Shown in pieces: positions 17,168-25,701 of a stretch of 64,000 nucleotides of DNA. Each line of letters begins with the position of its first letter. The stretch's first letter is position 1. The position numbers were made by a program, and so were the translations under genes. The notes beneath the pieces are model-generated. The model was not told where the DNA came from and searched no databases. It worked only from the letters and a program-made list of their open reading frames with translations. The DNA lies in assembly GCF_017874425.1 (NCBI RefSeq), contig NZ_JAGGLL010000009.1, positions 1 to 64,000 of the forward strand. Reading direction: 5' to 3'. The stretch is from Clostridium punense (GTDB taxonomy: Bacteria; Bacillota; Clostridia; Clostridiales; Clostridiaceae).

Positions 17168-19504
17168 TTAATTATGCTTTACTCTATCTCTTACTTCAGA
17201 TAACTTAGCATTATTAAATCTATCAAGAGTACCTACTAAGTATCCTGTAATACGTCTAATTCTCTCAAATGGCACATCCTCTTCGCTTCTTCCACACTTT
17301 GGACATGCATCATTAATTATTCCACTAAAGCCACATACAGGGTCTCTATCTACAGGGTGGTTAATTGAACCATAACCTATACCTGATTTATGCATAGTCT
17401 TAATGATTTTTTCAAAGGCTTCTACATTCTTAGAAGCATCTCCATCTAACTCTACGTAGGTAATGTGACCTCCATTAGTTAACTCATGATATGGTGCTTC
17501 TATGATAATTTTATCATAGGCATTTATCTTATAGTACACTGGTACATGGAAGCTATTTGTATAATACTCCCTATCCGTAACCCCTTTGATTTCACCAAAA
17601 ATTTCTTTATCCATTTTTATAAATCTTCCTGATAAACCTTCTGCTGGAGTTGCTATTAGAGAGAAGTTTAGTTTAGTTTTCTCAGCTTCGTCATCCATTC
17701 TTTTTCTCATATGACTAACTATTTTAAGCCCTAGCTTTCTAGTCTCTTCATCTTCTCCATGATGTTTTCCAGTTAAAGCAACTAAGCACTCTGCAAGCCC
17801 AATAAAACCTATAGTTAAAGTACCATGCTTTAGTACTTCCCCAATTTCATCTTCAAAACTAAGTTTATCACTATCCTTCCAGATACCCTGTCCCATTAAG
17901 AATGGATAATTCTTAACTTTTTTACTGCATTGAATTTTAAATCTTTCCAGAAGCTGTTGTGTGCAAAGGTCGATTAATTCATCTAACTTTTCAAAGAAGG
18001 CTTTAATATCTCCCTTTGAGTTCAAAGCTATTCTTGGTAGATTTATTGATGTAAAGCTTAAATTACCTCTTCCATAAGTTATTTCACTTTCTGGGTCATA
18101 AGCATTAGCAATAACTCTGGTTCTACATCCCATATAAGCTATTTCAGTTTCAGGCTTTCCTGGTTTATAGTACTTTGCATTAAAGGGTGCATCTTGGAAA
18201 GCAAAATTTGGGAATAATCTTTTAGAGCTTACTCTACAAGCTAATTTAAATAAGTCATAGTTTGGCTCGTTTGGATTTATATTTATTCCTTCCTTAACTT
18301 TAAAGATATGAATAGGGAAAATAGGAGTTTCTCCATTACCTAAACCTCTTTCTAAGGATAGCAATAAATTCTTTACTACCATTCTTCCTTCTTCTGAAGT
18401 GTCCATTCCGTAGTTTATGGATGAGAATGGTGTTTGAGCTCCTGCTCTTGAATTCATGGTGTTAAGATTATGTATTAAAGCTTCCATTGCTTGATAAGTT
18501 GTTTTGTCTGTTTCATTCCAAGCTTCCTTTAGGGAGAAGTTTTGAGCTCTCTCAACTACTTCTTCGTTATATCCTTTTGAAACTAATACTTCTCTTTCTC
18601 TTTGACAATATTCTTCATGCTGTCCAATTCTAAGTTCTTTTCCTTCATTTAAAATTTTTGCATTAATTTCACTTATGAATTCCTTTGAATTTTCCATACT
18701 TAGCATGATTTCTAAAGCCTTACACATATTCTTAATGTAATTCTTTATATAGGTTTTTTTCACTCCTAGAGCAAGAGCATAATCAAAGTTAGGTATACTT
18801 TGTCCACCATGCTGATCATTTTGATTTGATTGAATTGCTATACACGCAAGGGCTGAATAGCTTGCAATATCATTTGGTTCCCTTAAGGTTCCATGTCCTG
18901 TACTAAATCCATCCTTAAACAACTTTATTAAATCTATTTGACAACAAGTGGTAGTTAAAGTTAAAAAGTCTAAATCATGAATATGAATATCTCCACTTTT
19001 ATGAGCTTTTGAATGCTCTGGTCTTAGTATAAACATTTCTGAAAAATGCTTTGAGCCTTCTGAGCCATACTTAAGCATAGAGCCCATTGCAGTATCTCCA
19101 TTAACATTTGCATTCTCTCTCTTTAAATCACTGTCTTTAGAGGCTTTAAAGGTTATATCCTCATAGGCTTTCATTAAATTTGAGTTCATTTCACGAACTT
19201 TACTGCGTTCAGCTCTATATAAAATATAAGACTTTGCTGTTTTAGAGTATCCTTTTTTTATAAGTAGATTTTCTACTTCATCTTGAATCTCTTCTACAGT
19301 TGGAGGGTTTTCCTTATTTAATATTAGTGTTTCAAAAACCTCCTCTGCCATCTGTAAACAGGACTCATAGGTGTGCACTTCTTTAGATGCAGCAAAAGAT
19401 CTCTCTACTGCACTAGCAATCTTCTCAACTTGGAAATTTACAACTCGTCCGTCCCTTTTAATTATTTTATAATCTTTATGGATTTCAACAATTTTATTTA
19501 TCAT
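17168..19504 (-). CDS. nrdD: Anaerobic (class III) ribonucleoside-triphosphate reductase NrdD
   Basis: This 778-residue glycyl-radical enzyme reduces ribonucleoside triphosphates to dNTPs. An N-terminal ATP-cone (IIKRDGRVVNFQVEKIASAV onward) gives allosteric control. The C-terminal zinc site is made of Cys in VCGFSGIINDACPKCG, and the glycyl-radical site is RITGYLVGTLDRFN, 20-30 residues from the end. ATG 19504 follows AAGGGAG; frames reaching further upstream run through the riboswitch leader and are artefacts. It is cobalamin-independent, and its mRNA carries a cobalamin riboswitch, so B12 sufficiency should lower its expression. Confidence 0.95.
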   Translation of the reverse strand: MINKIVEIHKDYKIIKRDGRVVNFQVEKIASAVERSFAASKEVHTYESCLQMAEEVFETLILNKENPPTVEEIQDEVENLLIKKGYSKTAKSYILYRAERSKVREMNSNLMKAYEDITFKASKDSDLKRENANVNGDTAMGSMLKYGSEGSKHFSEMFILRPEHSKAHKSGDIHIHDLDFLTLTTTCCQIDLIKLFKDGFSTGHGTLREPNDIASYSALACIAIQSNQNDQHGGQSIPNFDYALALGVKKTYIKNYIKNMCKALEIMLSMENSKEFISEINAKILNEGKELRIGQHEEYCQREREVLVSKGYNEEVVERAQNFSLKEAWNETDKTTYQAMEALIHNLNTMNSRAGAQTPFSSINYGMDTSEEGRMVVKNLLLSLERGLGNGETPIFPIHIFKVKEGININPNEPNYDLFKLACRVSSKRLFPNFAFQDAPFNAKYYKPGKPETEIAYMGCRTRVIANAYDPESEITYGRGNLSFTSINLPRIALNSKGDIKAFFEKLDELIDLCTQQLLERFKIQCSKKVKNYPFLMGQGIWKDSDKLSFEDEIGEVLKHGTLTIGFIGLAECLVALTGKHHGEDEETRKLGLKIVSHMRKRMDDEAEKTKLNFSLIATPAEGLSGRFIKMDKEIFGEIKGVTDREYYTNSFHVPVYYKINAYDKIIIEAPYHELTNGGHITYVELDGDASKNVEAFEKIIKTMHKSGIGYGSINHPVDRDPVCGFSGIINDACPKCGRSEEDVPFERIRRITGYLVGTLDRFNNAKLSEVRDRVKHN

Positions 19505-19531
19505 GCTTTGCTCTCCCTTGTCAAATATAAT

Positions 19532-19560
19532 AAAAAAAACTCCACACTTTAGATGCAGAG
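19532..19560 (-). terminator. Leader terminator of the nrdD riboswitch
   Basis: On the minus strand CTCTGCAT-CTAAA-GTGTGGAG forms an 8-bp stem (with G-U pairs) followed by eight T residues, 28 bp before the nrdD start. Just upstream, GGTACAT (plus 19598-19604) can pair with ATGTACC (plus 19560-19566), which abuts the terminator arm and could act as the antiterminator. Confidence 0.75.
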
Positions 19561-19589
19561 GTACATATCTAAAAACACACTTAAAAGTC

Positions 19590-19775
19590 ACCCCTCTATG
19601 TACCGTAGAGTTTTGGCCTGGGTGAGTATTATATAAAGGTATTCTGGCTGAACCTGAATGTTACACTTACTCTACTAGCAAAACTCCTAGTAAAACCAAT
19701 TGTAACTAGGCATTCACAGTGGCGGCACCGCACAGGAGTTTCACCTGCTTCCCCTCTTTAATATAAATCAATTTG
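19590..19775 (-). promoter_or_regulatory. Cobalamin riboswitch in the nrdD leader
   Basis: On the minus strand the core is clear: GGGGAAGCAGGTGAAACTCC followed by GCGGTGCCGCCACTGTGA. The 3' B12 box occurs in the known AATACC variant (CAGCCAGAATACCT). An intrinsic terminator follows before nrdD. The aptamer is divergent in sequence from the three cbi/cob riboswitches in this window but keeps all key segments. Confidence 0.88.
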
Positions 19776-19799
19776 TCATTTATATGTATATAAAAACCA

Positions 19800-19856
19800 C
19801 TACTATATGTAGTATAACTTCTAAATAAGTATACTTCATATAGTAGCAGTTGTAAA
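19800..19856 (-). promoter_or_regulatory. nrdD promoter with paired NrdR-box-like palindromes
   Basis: The minus-strand promoter is -35 TTTACA (plus 19851-19856), a 17-bp spacer and -10 TATACT (plus 19828-19833). Two palindromes resembling the NrdR box core CTATATATAG flank the -10: CTATATGTAG at 19803-19812 and CTTCATATAG at 19834-19843. Their centres are 31 bp apart, the spacing known for tandem NrdR boxes. Together they also form a near-perfect 16-bp inverted repeat. No nrdR gene is in the window. Confidence 0.65.
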
Positions 19857-20075
19857 ATTAGTCATATTTGAAATATAGCTATAAAATCTACATCTTATTA
19901 TTTTTCTTTCAAATCTCTCAGCATTTCTTATAAGAATAATAGTAAACCTACTGCCATAATATCCCTGAACCAACAATAAGATCACAAATAGATAAATGGT
20001 ACTCATCATGCTTGTCTGAAGCTTATAATACTCCATATAAAGATATATAGGCCATAATTACTGATTTCTTCTTAT

Positions 20076-21149
20076 CTACTTTTCTCTTATATCTACAAAG
20101 TTTTTGCTTTCTATGGCAGCTTCCCCAAAGGTAGCCATATTATTCATTACTCTTGTAGCAGCAATTACAATGTTATGAGCTAAAGGGCACCCTGTTCCTT
20201 CTCCTAATCTCATATTAAGATTTAATATTGGAGTTAACCCAAGATTATTCATCACTATCTTTTGTCCTATTTCTACAGCACAATGGGAAGGAATCATATA
20301 TTCTTTAACTAGAGGGTTTATCTTCCAAGCAACTAGGGCTGCTGCAGATGAAATTATACCGTCTACAATAATTGGAACTCTGTAGTATGCTGCCCCAAGG
20401 AAGCATCCCACAAGCCCAGCAATATCAAATCCTCCAACTTTAGATAGTACATCAATAGGATTTTCTTTATCTGGCCTGTTTACTTCTAAAGCTTTTTCAA
20501 TGGCTCTTTTTTTCTTTTCAAAGCCCTCCTTAGTTAAACCTGCTCCCATTCCAACTGCATCTTCACTACAGCATCCAGTTAGTGCCATAATTATAGCACT
20601 GCTTGTACTGGTATTACAGATTCCCATTTCTCCTGTGCCAAGGATTTCGTAACCTTCTTTTACTAAGGCTTCTACAATCTCTATTCCTACTTCAATACCT
20701 TTTATAGCTTCCTCTTCTGTCATTGCTCTACCTTTACACATATTCCAGGTGCCTTGTCTTATCTTTTTATTTAAAACTTGTGGATGATTAATCTCCCCGT
20801 TTATACCAATATCCACAACTCTAATATCCATATTTGATGTACTGCATAGTGCATTTATTCCACAGATTCCCCTAGTAAAGTTTAAAGTTTGTGTCTGTGT
20901 TAATTCCTGAGGACAAGTACTTATTCCCTCATCCCAAATACCATTATCTGCACTCATTATTACGTTACAGCCTTTTATAACACTATTATGTATTTTCCCT
21001 GTAATTCCTGAAAGCTGAATTGCAATGTCTTCTAACCTACCAAGACTCCCTATTGGCTTTATTAGATTGTCCATTCTTTCTGATGCTTCCTTCATTGCTT
21101 TAGCATCTAACCCCTTAATACCACTAATAACCTTTTTAAAATTCTCCAT
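20076..21149 (-). CDS. cobT: Nicotinate-nucleotide:dimethylbenzimidazole phosphoribosyltransferase CobT
   Basis: This 357-residue enzyme activates the lower-ligand base to its alpha-ribotide for nucleotide-loop assembly of cobalamin. Family segments include IKPIGSLGRLEDIAIQL at the N-terminus, MSADNGIWDEGISTCPQELT, ILGTGEMGICNTSTSSAI, and a C-terminal NLNMRLGEGTGCPLAHNIV holding the catalytic Glu (LGEGTG). Length matches the family. RBS AGGAGGGG is followed by ATG 21149. It is the last gene of the cobalamin array. The later partners CobU and CobS are not in this window. Confidence 0.95.
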   Translation of the reverse strand: MENFKKVISGIKGLDAKAMKEASERMDNLIKPIGSLGRLEDIAIQLSGITGKIHNSVIKGCNVIMSADNGIWDEGISTCPQELTQTQTLNFTRGICGINALCSTSNMDIRVVDIGINGEINHPQVLNKKIRQGTWNMCKGRAMTEEEAIKGIEVGIEIVEALVKEGYEILGTGEMGICNTSTSSAIIMALTGCCSEDAVGMGAGLTKEGFEKKKRAIEKALEVNRPDKENPIDVLSKVGGFDIAGLVGCFLGAAYYRVPIIVDGIISSAAALVAWKINPLVKEYMIPSHCAVEIGQKIVMNNLGLTPILNLNMRLGEGTGCPLAHNIVIAATRVMNNMATFGEAAIESKNFVDIREK

Positions 21150-21246
21150 TTTATCCCCTCCTATAATAATTTTCTATTAAATAACGAACAAGTTTTTTTA
21201 TTCAACAACTTTAAAAACAGTTTAGTCTGCCACAAAAAGGATTTTC

Positions 21247-21320
21247 CTACTTAGAGTAGCTATACAGCTGGTCAACATCCCCTTAATCAAGATGGTAGAC
21301 TTGAAGCTCCCTAAATGTTG
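21247..21320 (-). other. Folded leader upstream of cobT
   Basis: Between cbiK and cobT the minus strand can form CAACAT/ATGTTG (plus 21315-21320 with 21273-21278) enclosing TCAAG/CTTGA, followed by AGCT/AGCT and CTAC/GTAG hairpins. It does not contain a cobalamin core or B12 box, and I cannot assign it to a known class. Confidence 0.35.
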
Positions 21321-21344
21321 TTAACTACCTTTTCTTATTCTTTA

Positions 21345-22142
21345 TTACTTGCTATCTATTGCATTTCTTAACAAGTTAACATAAAGCTGCTGAAAGTTTT
21401 TGCTCTCTCCGATTCCCTTAAGCACGCAGTTTACTTCAAAACCTTGACCTTCTAATATAGTTTTCCAAGAATCCTCTTCCTCTGAAGCCATGTCATTTGT
21501 TGCATGATCACCACAAACTAACATAAAAGGTATTAGGTTTAGCTTTTTATAATTTTTGCTCTTTAATAATGGAATTATTTCCTCTATAGTTGGATATCCC
21601 TCCACAGTTGCTATATGAACATTTCCTGATCCCCTGTTTTGTGCTACAGTTTGTAGTTGAAAATAACAAGCATTAGCCTGATGCGCTGTTCCATGAGCCA
21701 TTAATACAATGCCCTCTTCTACACCGTAGCCAGCTATATCTTTTCTCAGTGCTTCAAAAGCATTTATATAATCCTCATTTTTGTAAAGCAACGGAGTAGA
21801 AAGTTCTAAAACCTTAAAGTAGTTTAACTCTTTTATACTACTTACAGCATCTTTAATCTTGTCATATTCTTCCCCAAAAATTATATGTAATGGCTGCACA
21901 TAAACTTCTTCATAGCCTTCCTCATGAAGTTTATTTAATGCTTCATGAACTGTATCTACATAGTAGTTATCTCTGTTTTTAAGTTTTCTTATAATCATAT
22001 TTGAAGTAAAGGCTCTTCTTACTTCATAAGCTGGAAAAGCCTCTTTAATTGCATTTTCTGTAGCTTCTATAGAATTTTTTAAAGCATTTTCGTAGGATGT
22101 ACCAAAACTTACTACTAATATAGCCTTTTTCTTATTGTTCAT
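21345..22142 (-). CDS. cbiK: Anaerobic cobaltochelatase CbiK
   Basis: This 265-residue ATP-independent chelatase inserts Co2+ into sirohydrochlorin, the first committed step of the cobalt-early route. Family features are AILVVSFGTSYENAL at the N-terminus, RRAFTSNMIIRKL, YVQPLHIIFGEEYDKI (His metal/acid-base region), VLMAHGTAHQANACYFQLQ (second conserved His) and LIPFMLVCGDHATNDMASEE. There is no signal peptide, so it is cytosolic, unlike some exported CbiK proteins. RBS AAGGAGAG precedes ATG 22142. The gene is 20 bp downstream of the ECF S-component gene. Confidence 0.93.
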   Translation of the reverse strand: MNNKKKAILVVSFGTSYENALKNSIEATENAIKEAFPAYEVRRAFTSNMIIRKLKNRDNYYVDTVHEALNKLHEEGYEEVYVQPLHIIFGEEYDKIKDAVSSIKELNYFKVLELSTPLLYKNEDYINAFEALRKDIAGYGVEEGIVLMAHGTAHQANACYFQLQTVAQNRGSGNVHIATVEGYPTIEEIIPLLKSKNYKKLNLIPFMLVCGDHATNDMASEEEDSWKTILEGQGFEVNCVLKGIGESKNFQQLYVNLLRNAIDSK

Positions 22143-22162
22143 TGGTTTCTCTCCTTAATAAA

Positions 22163-22666
22163 TTAGTTTTCAAACTTCTCTTTTATTGACTTTGGTATAA
22201 AATAATAAACCATGAAAGCTAATAGTACATTTATTGCTGAAACTAATGTTAATACTGGAATTAGTCCATAAATCATGTTTCCTAAAATCGGTAATAAAGT
22301 TAAAGTAGATATTGGTCCATTAAACAAAGTCCCAACAACCATTGCTCCTAACGCAGCAATAAAGAACCCATTTTTTCTTAAAAACTTGTAAGCATAAAAA
22401 GTGGCAATCATAGTTATTCCCATATTCACTGCTATAATTAAGTGTACTGGTAAGGATAGTGGAAACCCACTTAAAAGTGATGTGAATAAATGCCCCACAA
22501 CTGCTACAATTGCCCCACAAACAGGTCCCATTAATATTGTTGCAAAATATGCTGGCATGGAATCAAAGGCTATGCTGCCAAATACTTTTATATTAGCTCC
22601 TACAAAACTCAATGCTATAAATAAAGATAAAAGCACAAGTTTTCTTGTATTAAAATTTGATTTCAT
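22163..22666 (-). CDS. ECF transporter S component (predicted corrinoid or ribazole family)
   Basis: This 167-residue membrane protein has about five to six helices and the S-component pattern LVLLSLFIALSFVGANIKV, FDSMPAYFATILMGPVCGAI, VVGHLFTSLLSGFPL and AVNMGITMIATFYAYKFLR. It has no dedicated ATPase or T subunit alongside, so it would use a shared ECF module. Its place between cbiJ and cbiK/cobT suggests a cobalamin-related ligand such as a corrinoid, alpha-ribazole or DMB; this is inference from context. ATG 22666 is chosen because GGGGGA is 6-8 nt upstream; an earlier in-frame start at 22699 lies before that RBS. Confidence 0.8.
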   Translation of the reverse strand: MKSNFNTRKLVLLSLFIALSFVGANIKVFGSIAFDSMPAYFATILMGPVCGAIVAVVGHLFTSLLSGFPLSLPVHLIIAVNMGITMIATFYAYKFLRKNGFFIAALGAMVVGTLFNGPISTLTLLPILGNMIYGLIPVLTLVSAINVLLAFMVYYFIPKSIKEKFEN

Positions 22667-22749
22667 TTTTTTCCCCCTAATAATTTTATATCTACACATT
22701 ATTTTTTACATTATAGATATCCACAATGCATTAAGATTTTAAAACTTAA

Positions 22750-23514
22750 TTAAAACAAAGCTGATAAGATATACTGTTCTAATAAATTTAAATCCTTAAA
22801 GATTACAGGATACTCTGCCTTTGGTCTTCCAATAAGAATAATCTTTTTATCACATTCCATAGCTGCTTGTAGCTTTTCTATAGTTCCACCTTCAACTCCG
22901 CTATCTTTAAGTAGAATTGCTTCTATATTATAGTCCTTAATAAAGGCTTTATTTAATTCCTTTGAAAAAGGTCCCTTCATTGCAATAATATCTTCAACTG
23001 GAACTAATAACTCTTCACATTCCTTTAATACTTGAGATGTAGGCAATATCCTATGAATAATTCTGTTTTCTAGATTTAGATTTATTAGTGTTTTAATGTT
23101 TCTACTGCCTGTGGTGTTTAGTATATTACCACTAAAGGAGACCACCCTAGGAATTTCTGAATAATCCTCTATATAATAAAGATTTTCATAGTGCAAAAAC
23201 TCCTCAGTTACAGATGGCCTTTCATATCTTATATAAGTAATATTTAATTCTTTACACACTTCAAGGGCATTTTTAGTTATTTCCTTTGCATAAGGATGAG
23301 AGCCATCAATAAGAGTATGTACTCCCTTTTCTTTTAGTAAAGCCCTCAATTCTTCTTTTATAAGAGGCTTATCATTAAGATATTTAAATTTATAGTCCCT
23401 TAGCAAGCTTCCACCATAAGTACTAGAAGTGGACACTAAAATATCCTCAGTGTACTTATTAAGCATGTTAAGTATTAACTTTCCCTCACTAGTTCCTAAG
23501 ATTAATCCAATCAC
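22750..23514 (-). CDS. cbiJ: Cobalt-precorrin-6A reductase CbiJ/CobK
   Basis: This 254-residue NAD(P)H-dependent reductase reduces the macrocycle of cobalt-precorrin-6A. The N-terminus MIGLILGTSEGKLILNML matches the family nucleotide-binding start (GTxEGR-like). Further family segments are TLIDGSHPYAKEITKNAL, YIRYERP, ILNTTGSRNI and AILLKDSGVEGGTIEKLQAA. Translation starts at GTG 23514, overlapping the cbiH stop as GTGA, so it is coupled to cbiH. Length is normal for the family. Confidence 0.93.
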   Translation of the reverse strand: MIGLILGTSEGKLILNMLNKYTEDILVSTSSTYGGSLLRDYKFKYLNDKPLIKEELRALLKEKGVHTLIDGSHPYAKEITKNALEVCKELNITYIRYERPSVTEEFLHYENLYYIEDYSEIPRVVSFSGNILNTTGSRNIKTLINLNLENRIIHRILPTSQVLKECEELLVPVEDIIAMKGPFSKELNKAFIKDYNIEAILLKDSGVEGGTIEKLQAAMECDKKIILIGRPKAEYPVIFKDLNLLEQYILSALF

Positions 23515-24227
23515 AGCTTATAACCTCTTGGAGTAAGGAATTTTCCTTCTTTATAATAACTGCTACTATTTCCAATAATAACTATGGACATCATGTCTAC
23601 CACTGAATCATCAAAATTTCCTAAGATAAAATTATAAATTTCTTGTCCAGGTCTTAGTGCATTTTTAACCACTGAAACTGGAGTATTTTCATTCCTATAT
23701 TCCCTTATAATATTAATACACTCCATTAAGTAGTGTGGTCTTCCTATGCTTTTAGGATTATAAAGAGATATTACAAAATCTCCATCTGCAGCCATTCTTA
23801 TACGTTTTTTTATTAACTCATAAGGAGTTAATAAATCACTAAGACTTATATTGCAATTATCATGCATTAATGGTGCTCCAAGTACTGAGGCTGCTGCTGA
23901 AGATGCCGTTACCCCTGGCACTACTTCTATTTCCTCACCTTGGGCCATCTCAAGAATTAATCCTGCCATGCCATATATTCCTGCCTCACCAGTACTGATA
24001 ATTGCTACAGTGTTATCTTTGCAAAGCTGAAGTGCCTGTCTGCATCTTTCTTCTTCACCCTTCATTCCAGTGGAAACTACTTGTTTTCCTTCTATTAAAT
24101 GTTCTATGTAGGCCATATACTTGCTGTAACCTACAATTACATTACTTTCCTTAATAGCTTCTACTGCTTTTAAAGTCATATGTTCTTGTCCACCTGGACC
24201 AATTCCAACTACATATAGTTTTCCCAT
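23511..24227 (-). CDS. cbiH: Cobalt-precorrin-3 C17-methyltransferase CbiH
   Basis: This 238-residue SAM-dependent ring-contracting methyltransferase has the corrin-methyltransferase start LYVVGIGPGGQEHMTLKAVE and the SAM-site region IISTGEAGIYGMAGLILEM. The stretch VVPGVTASSAAASVLGAPLMHD followed by CNISLSDLLTPYELIKKRI is diagnostic of CbiH/CobJ, as is SLYNPKSIGRP. The length equals a CbiH domain alone with no fusion. RBS AAGGAGTAAGG precedes ATG 24227. A 340-bp gap containing a palindromic repeat element separates it from cbiG upstream. Confidence 0.94.
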   Translation of the reverse strand: MGKLYVVGIGPGGQEHMTLKAVEAIKESNVIVGYSKYMAYIEHLIEGKQVVSTGMKGEEERCRQALQLCKDNTVAIISTGEAGIYGMAGLILEMAQGEEIEVVPGVTASSAAASVLGAPLMHDNCNISLSDLLTPYELIKKRIRMAADGDFVISLYNPKSIGRPHYLMECINIIREYRNENTPVSVVKNALRPGQEIYNFILGNFDDSVVDMMSIVIIGNSSSYYKEGKFLTPRGYKL

Positions 24228-24388
24228 ACCTTACTCCTTTTTCGTTGAATATTATTTTGTATTTTTTATTTTCATCATTACTTATGTTATTTTTTCTAAT
24301 ATTTGATTTCCTAACTTTCTATAATGAAAAGCTATATAAATGCTTTTTCAATTTACTTATCATTAAATTTGCTTTCTAAAAGTAAATT

Positions 24389-24548
24389 AGGTATTTGAAA
24401 ATAAATAACAAGTCAAAGATGTGAAGGATATTTTTAGTTAGGCAAGGAAACAGGTTCCGCAGATAGTAGCACTATCTAAGGGTTCTGTTGACGCAGTATA
24501 ACTAAAAATAGACAAACATACTGACTTATTTATTTTTTGAAAATGCCT
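24389..24548. repeat. Nested-palindrome intergenic element, copy 1 (160 bp)
   Basis: The element begins AGGTATTTGAAAATAAATAA and ends with the approximate inverse complement (TTATTTATTTTTTGAAAATG, then CCT). Inside is a perfect 12-bp inverted repeat TATTTTTAGTTA / TAACTAAAAATA. The core contains AACAG...CTGTT enclosing AGATAG-TAGCA-CTATCT. A second copy lies at 62657-62850 with only two substitutions plus a 34-bp net insertion. Copy 1 sits between cbiG and cbiH inside the operon. There is no coding capacity beyond short broken frames. Confidence 0.85.
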
Positions 24549-24567
24549 TGATTAATCTAAACCTTCT

Positions 24568-25701
24568 TTAATTCATAACCCCAATTGCTAAAGTCATTCC
24601 ATTAAAGCTTTCCTTTTCGTGAATAACCCTTCCTTTACATAACTCAATAACAGGCTCACACACTGCTCCAACCCCAATAGTTTTTCTTACAAAGTCACTA
24701 GTTTTGTACTTATGTTCTATTGGTTTAATTTCTTCTGGAGTAAAAGTATTTATTTCTACCCCCAAGTTTTTGCTTAGGCTTAAAATTGCAGGTTCTTCCT
24801 TCTTTATAGAAACTGTAGCAATGGTGCCCACAGCTTTCTCATGTATGTTTTTATCTTTTAATAAGGTCTTAACTACAAGCTCCATTTTCCCTTGTGGAAA
24901 GTCCTTTTTACAGCCTATGCCTAAAACAATATTTCTTCTAATAAGTCTTAACAGGGGAAGGTGTCTAAATCTCTCATGTATCTCTAAGGATTCTTTTGAG
25001 GTTACTACAACAATGCCACTAAGTTCTTCAATTTCAGCTTCAGAAGTGCTTTTATATTCTTCGGTCTCTTGAGAATTCTGTTCTAAGAGTTCCACTCTGG
25101 AACTTGGCGTACTATAATCTATAGAACAACCTTTAACTTTAAGATGTTTCACTTTAACCTCTGAATACCCTTTAGGGCAAGGTATTAAATCTTCTTCATC
25201 AATAAATCCAACTTTTTTTCCTTCTACTAATAGGGCTGCAATTGTTTTTGCCATGCCCATATCCTCAATATATAAGCTATTGCTAAGAGCTATCATGTCT
25301 GGTGCCAGTACCTCTAAGTTGTCAGTAGCTGTAGTTATTACTGCCTCACAATTTAATATTTTACTTATTATAGTGGTGAGCCTATTTGCTCCACCGAGAT
25401 GGCCACTAAGTAAAGAAATAGCATACTTTCCACAGCTATCTATTACCACTACTGCTGGATCGCTTTTCTTATTAACTACATGAGGAGCAATTCCCCTCAC
25501 TGCAATCCCTGTAGAACTAATAAAGATTACTGCATCGCTACTTTCAAAAGCAATTTTACAGCTGTCTTTAAAATTAAAGTCTTTATCCTTACTATTAAAT
25601 ACAGTAACCTTTAAATTTTGAAATTCTGTTTTCAACCCAAGGCATAGCTTATTTATTATGTTATTTCCAAGGGTAGTAACACTAATTATTGCTATTTTCA
25701 T
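24568..25701 (-). CDS. cbiG: Cobalt-precorrin-5A hydrolase CbiG
   Basis: This enzyme of about 377 residues opens the delta-lactone of cobalt-precorrin-5A, releasing acetaldehyde. The N-terminal domain has VIFISSTGIAVRGIAPHV, VVVIDSCGKYAISLLSGHLG and GANRLTTIISKIL. The C-terminal domain begins at NIVLGIGCKKDFPQGKMELV and includes the segment KTIGVGAVCEPVIEL. I chose ATG 25701 (MKIAIISVTTLGN) with AAAGG upstream, overlapping cbiF by 20 bp; the longer frame runs into cbiF. CbiG marks the anaerobic pathway and has no counterpart in the aerobic route. Confidence 0.94.
   Translation of the reverse strand: MKIAIISVTTLGNNIINKLCLGLKTEFQNLKVTVFNSKDKDFNFKDSCKIAFESSDAVIFISSTGIAVRGIAPHVVNKKSDPAVVVIDSCGKYAISLLSGHLGGANRLTTIISKILNCEAVITTATDNLEVLAPDMIALSNSLYIEDMGMAKTIAALLVEGKKVGFIDEEDLIPCPKGYSEVKVKHLKVKGCSIDYSTPSSRVELLEQNSQETEEYKSTSEAEIEELSGIVVVTSKESLEIHERFRHLPLLRLIRRNIVLGIGCKKDFPQGKMELVVKTLLKDKNIHEKAVGTIATVSIKKEEPAILSLSKNLGVEINTFTPEEIKPIEHKYKTSDFVRKTIGVGAVCEPVIELCKGRVIHEKESFNGMTLAIGVMN

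Noticed and set aside
19836-20036. Minus-strand 66-residue frame upstream of nrdD
   Set aside because: It overlaps the nrdD promoter region, lacks an RBS and has no recognisable domain.
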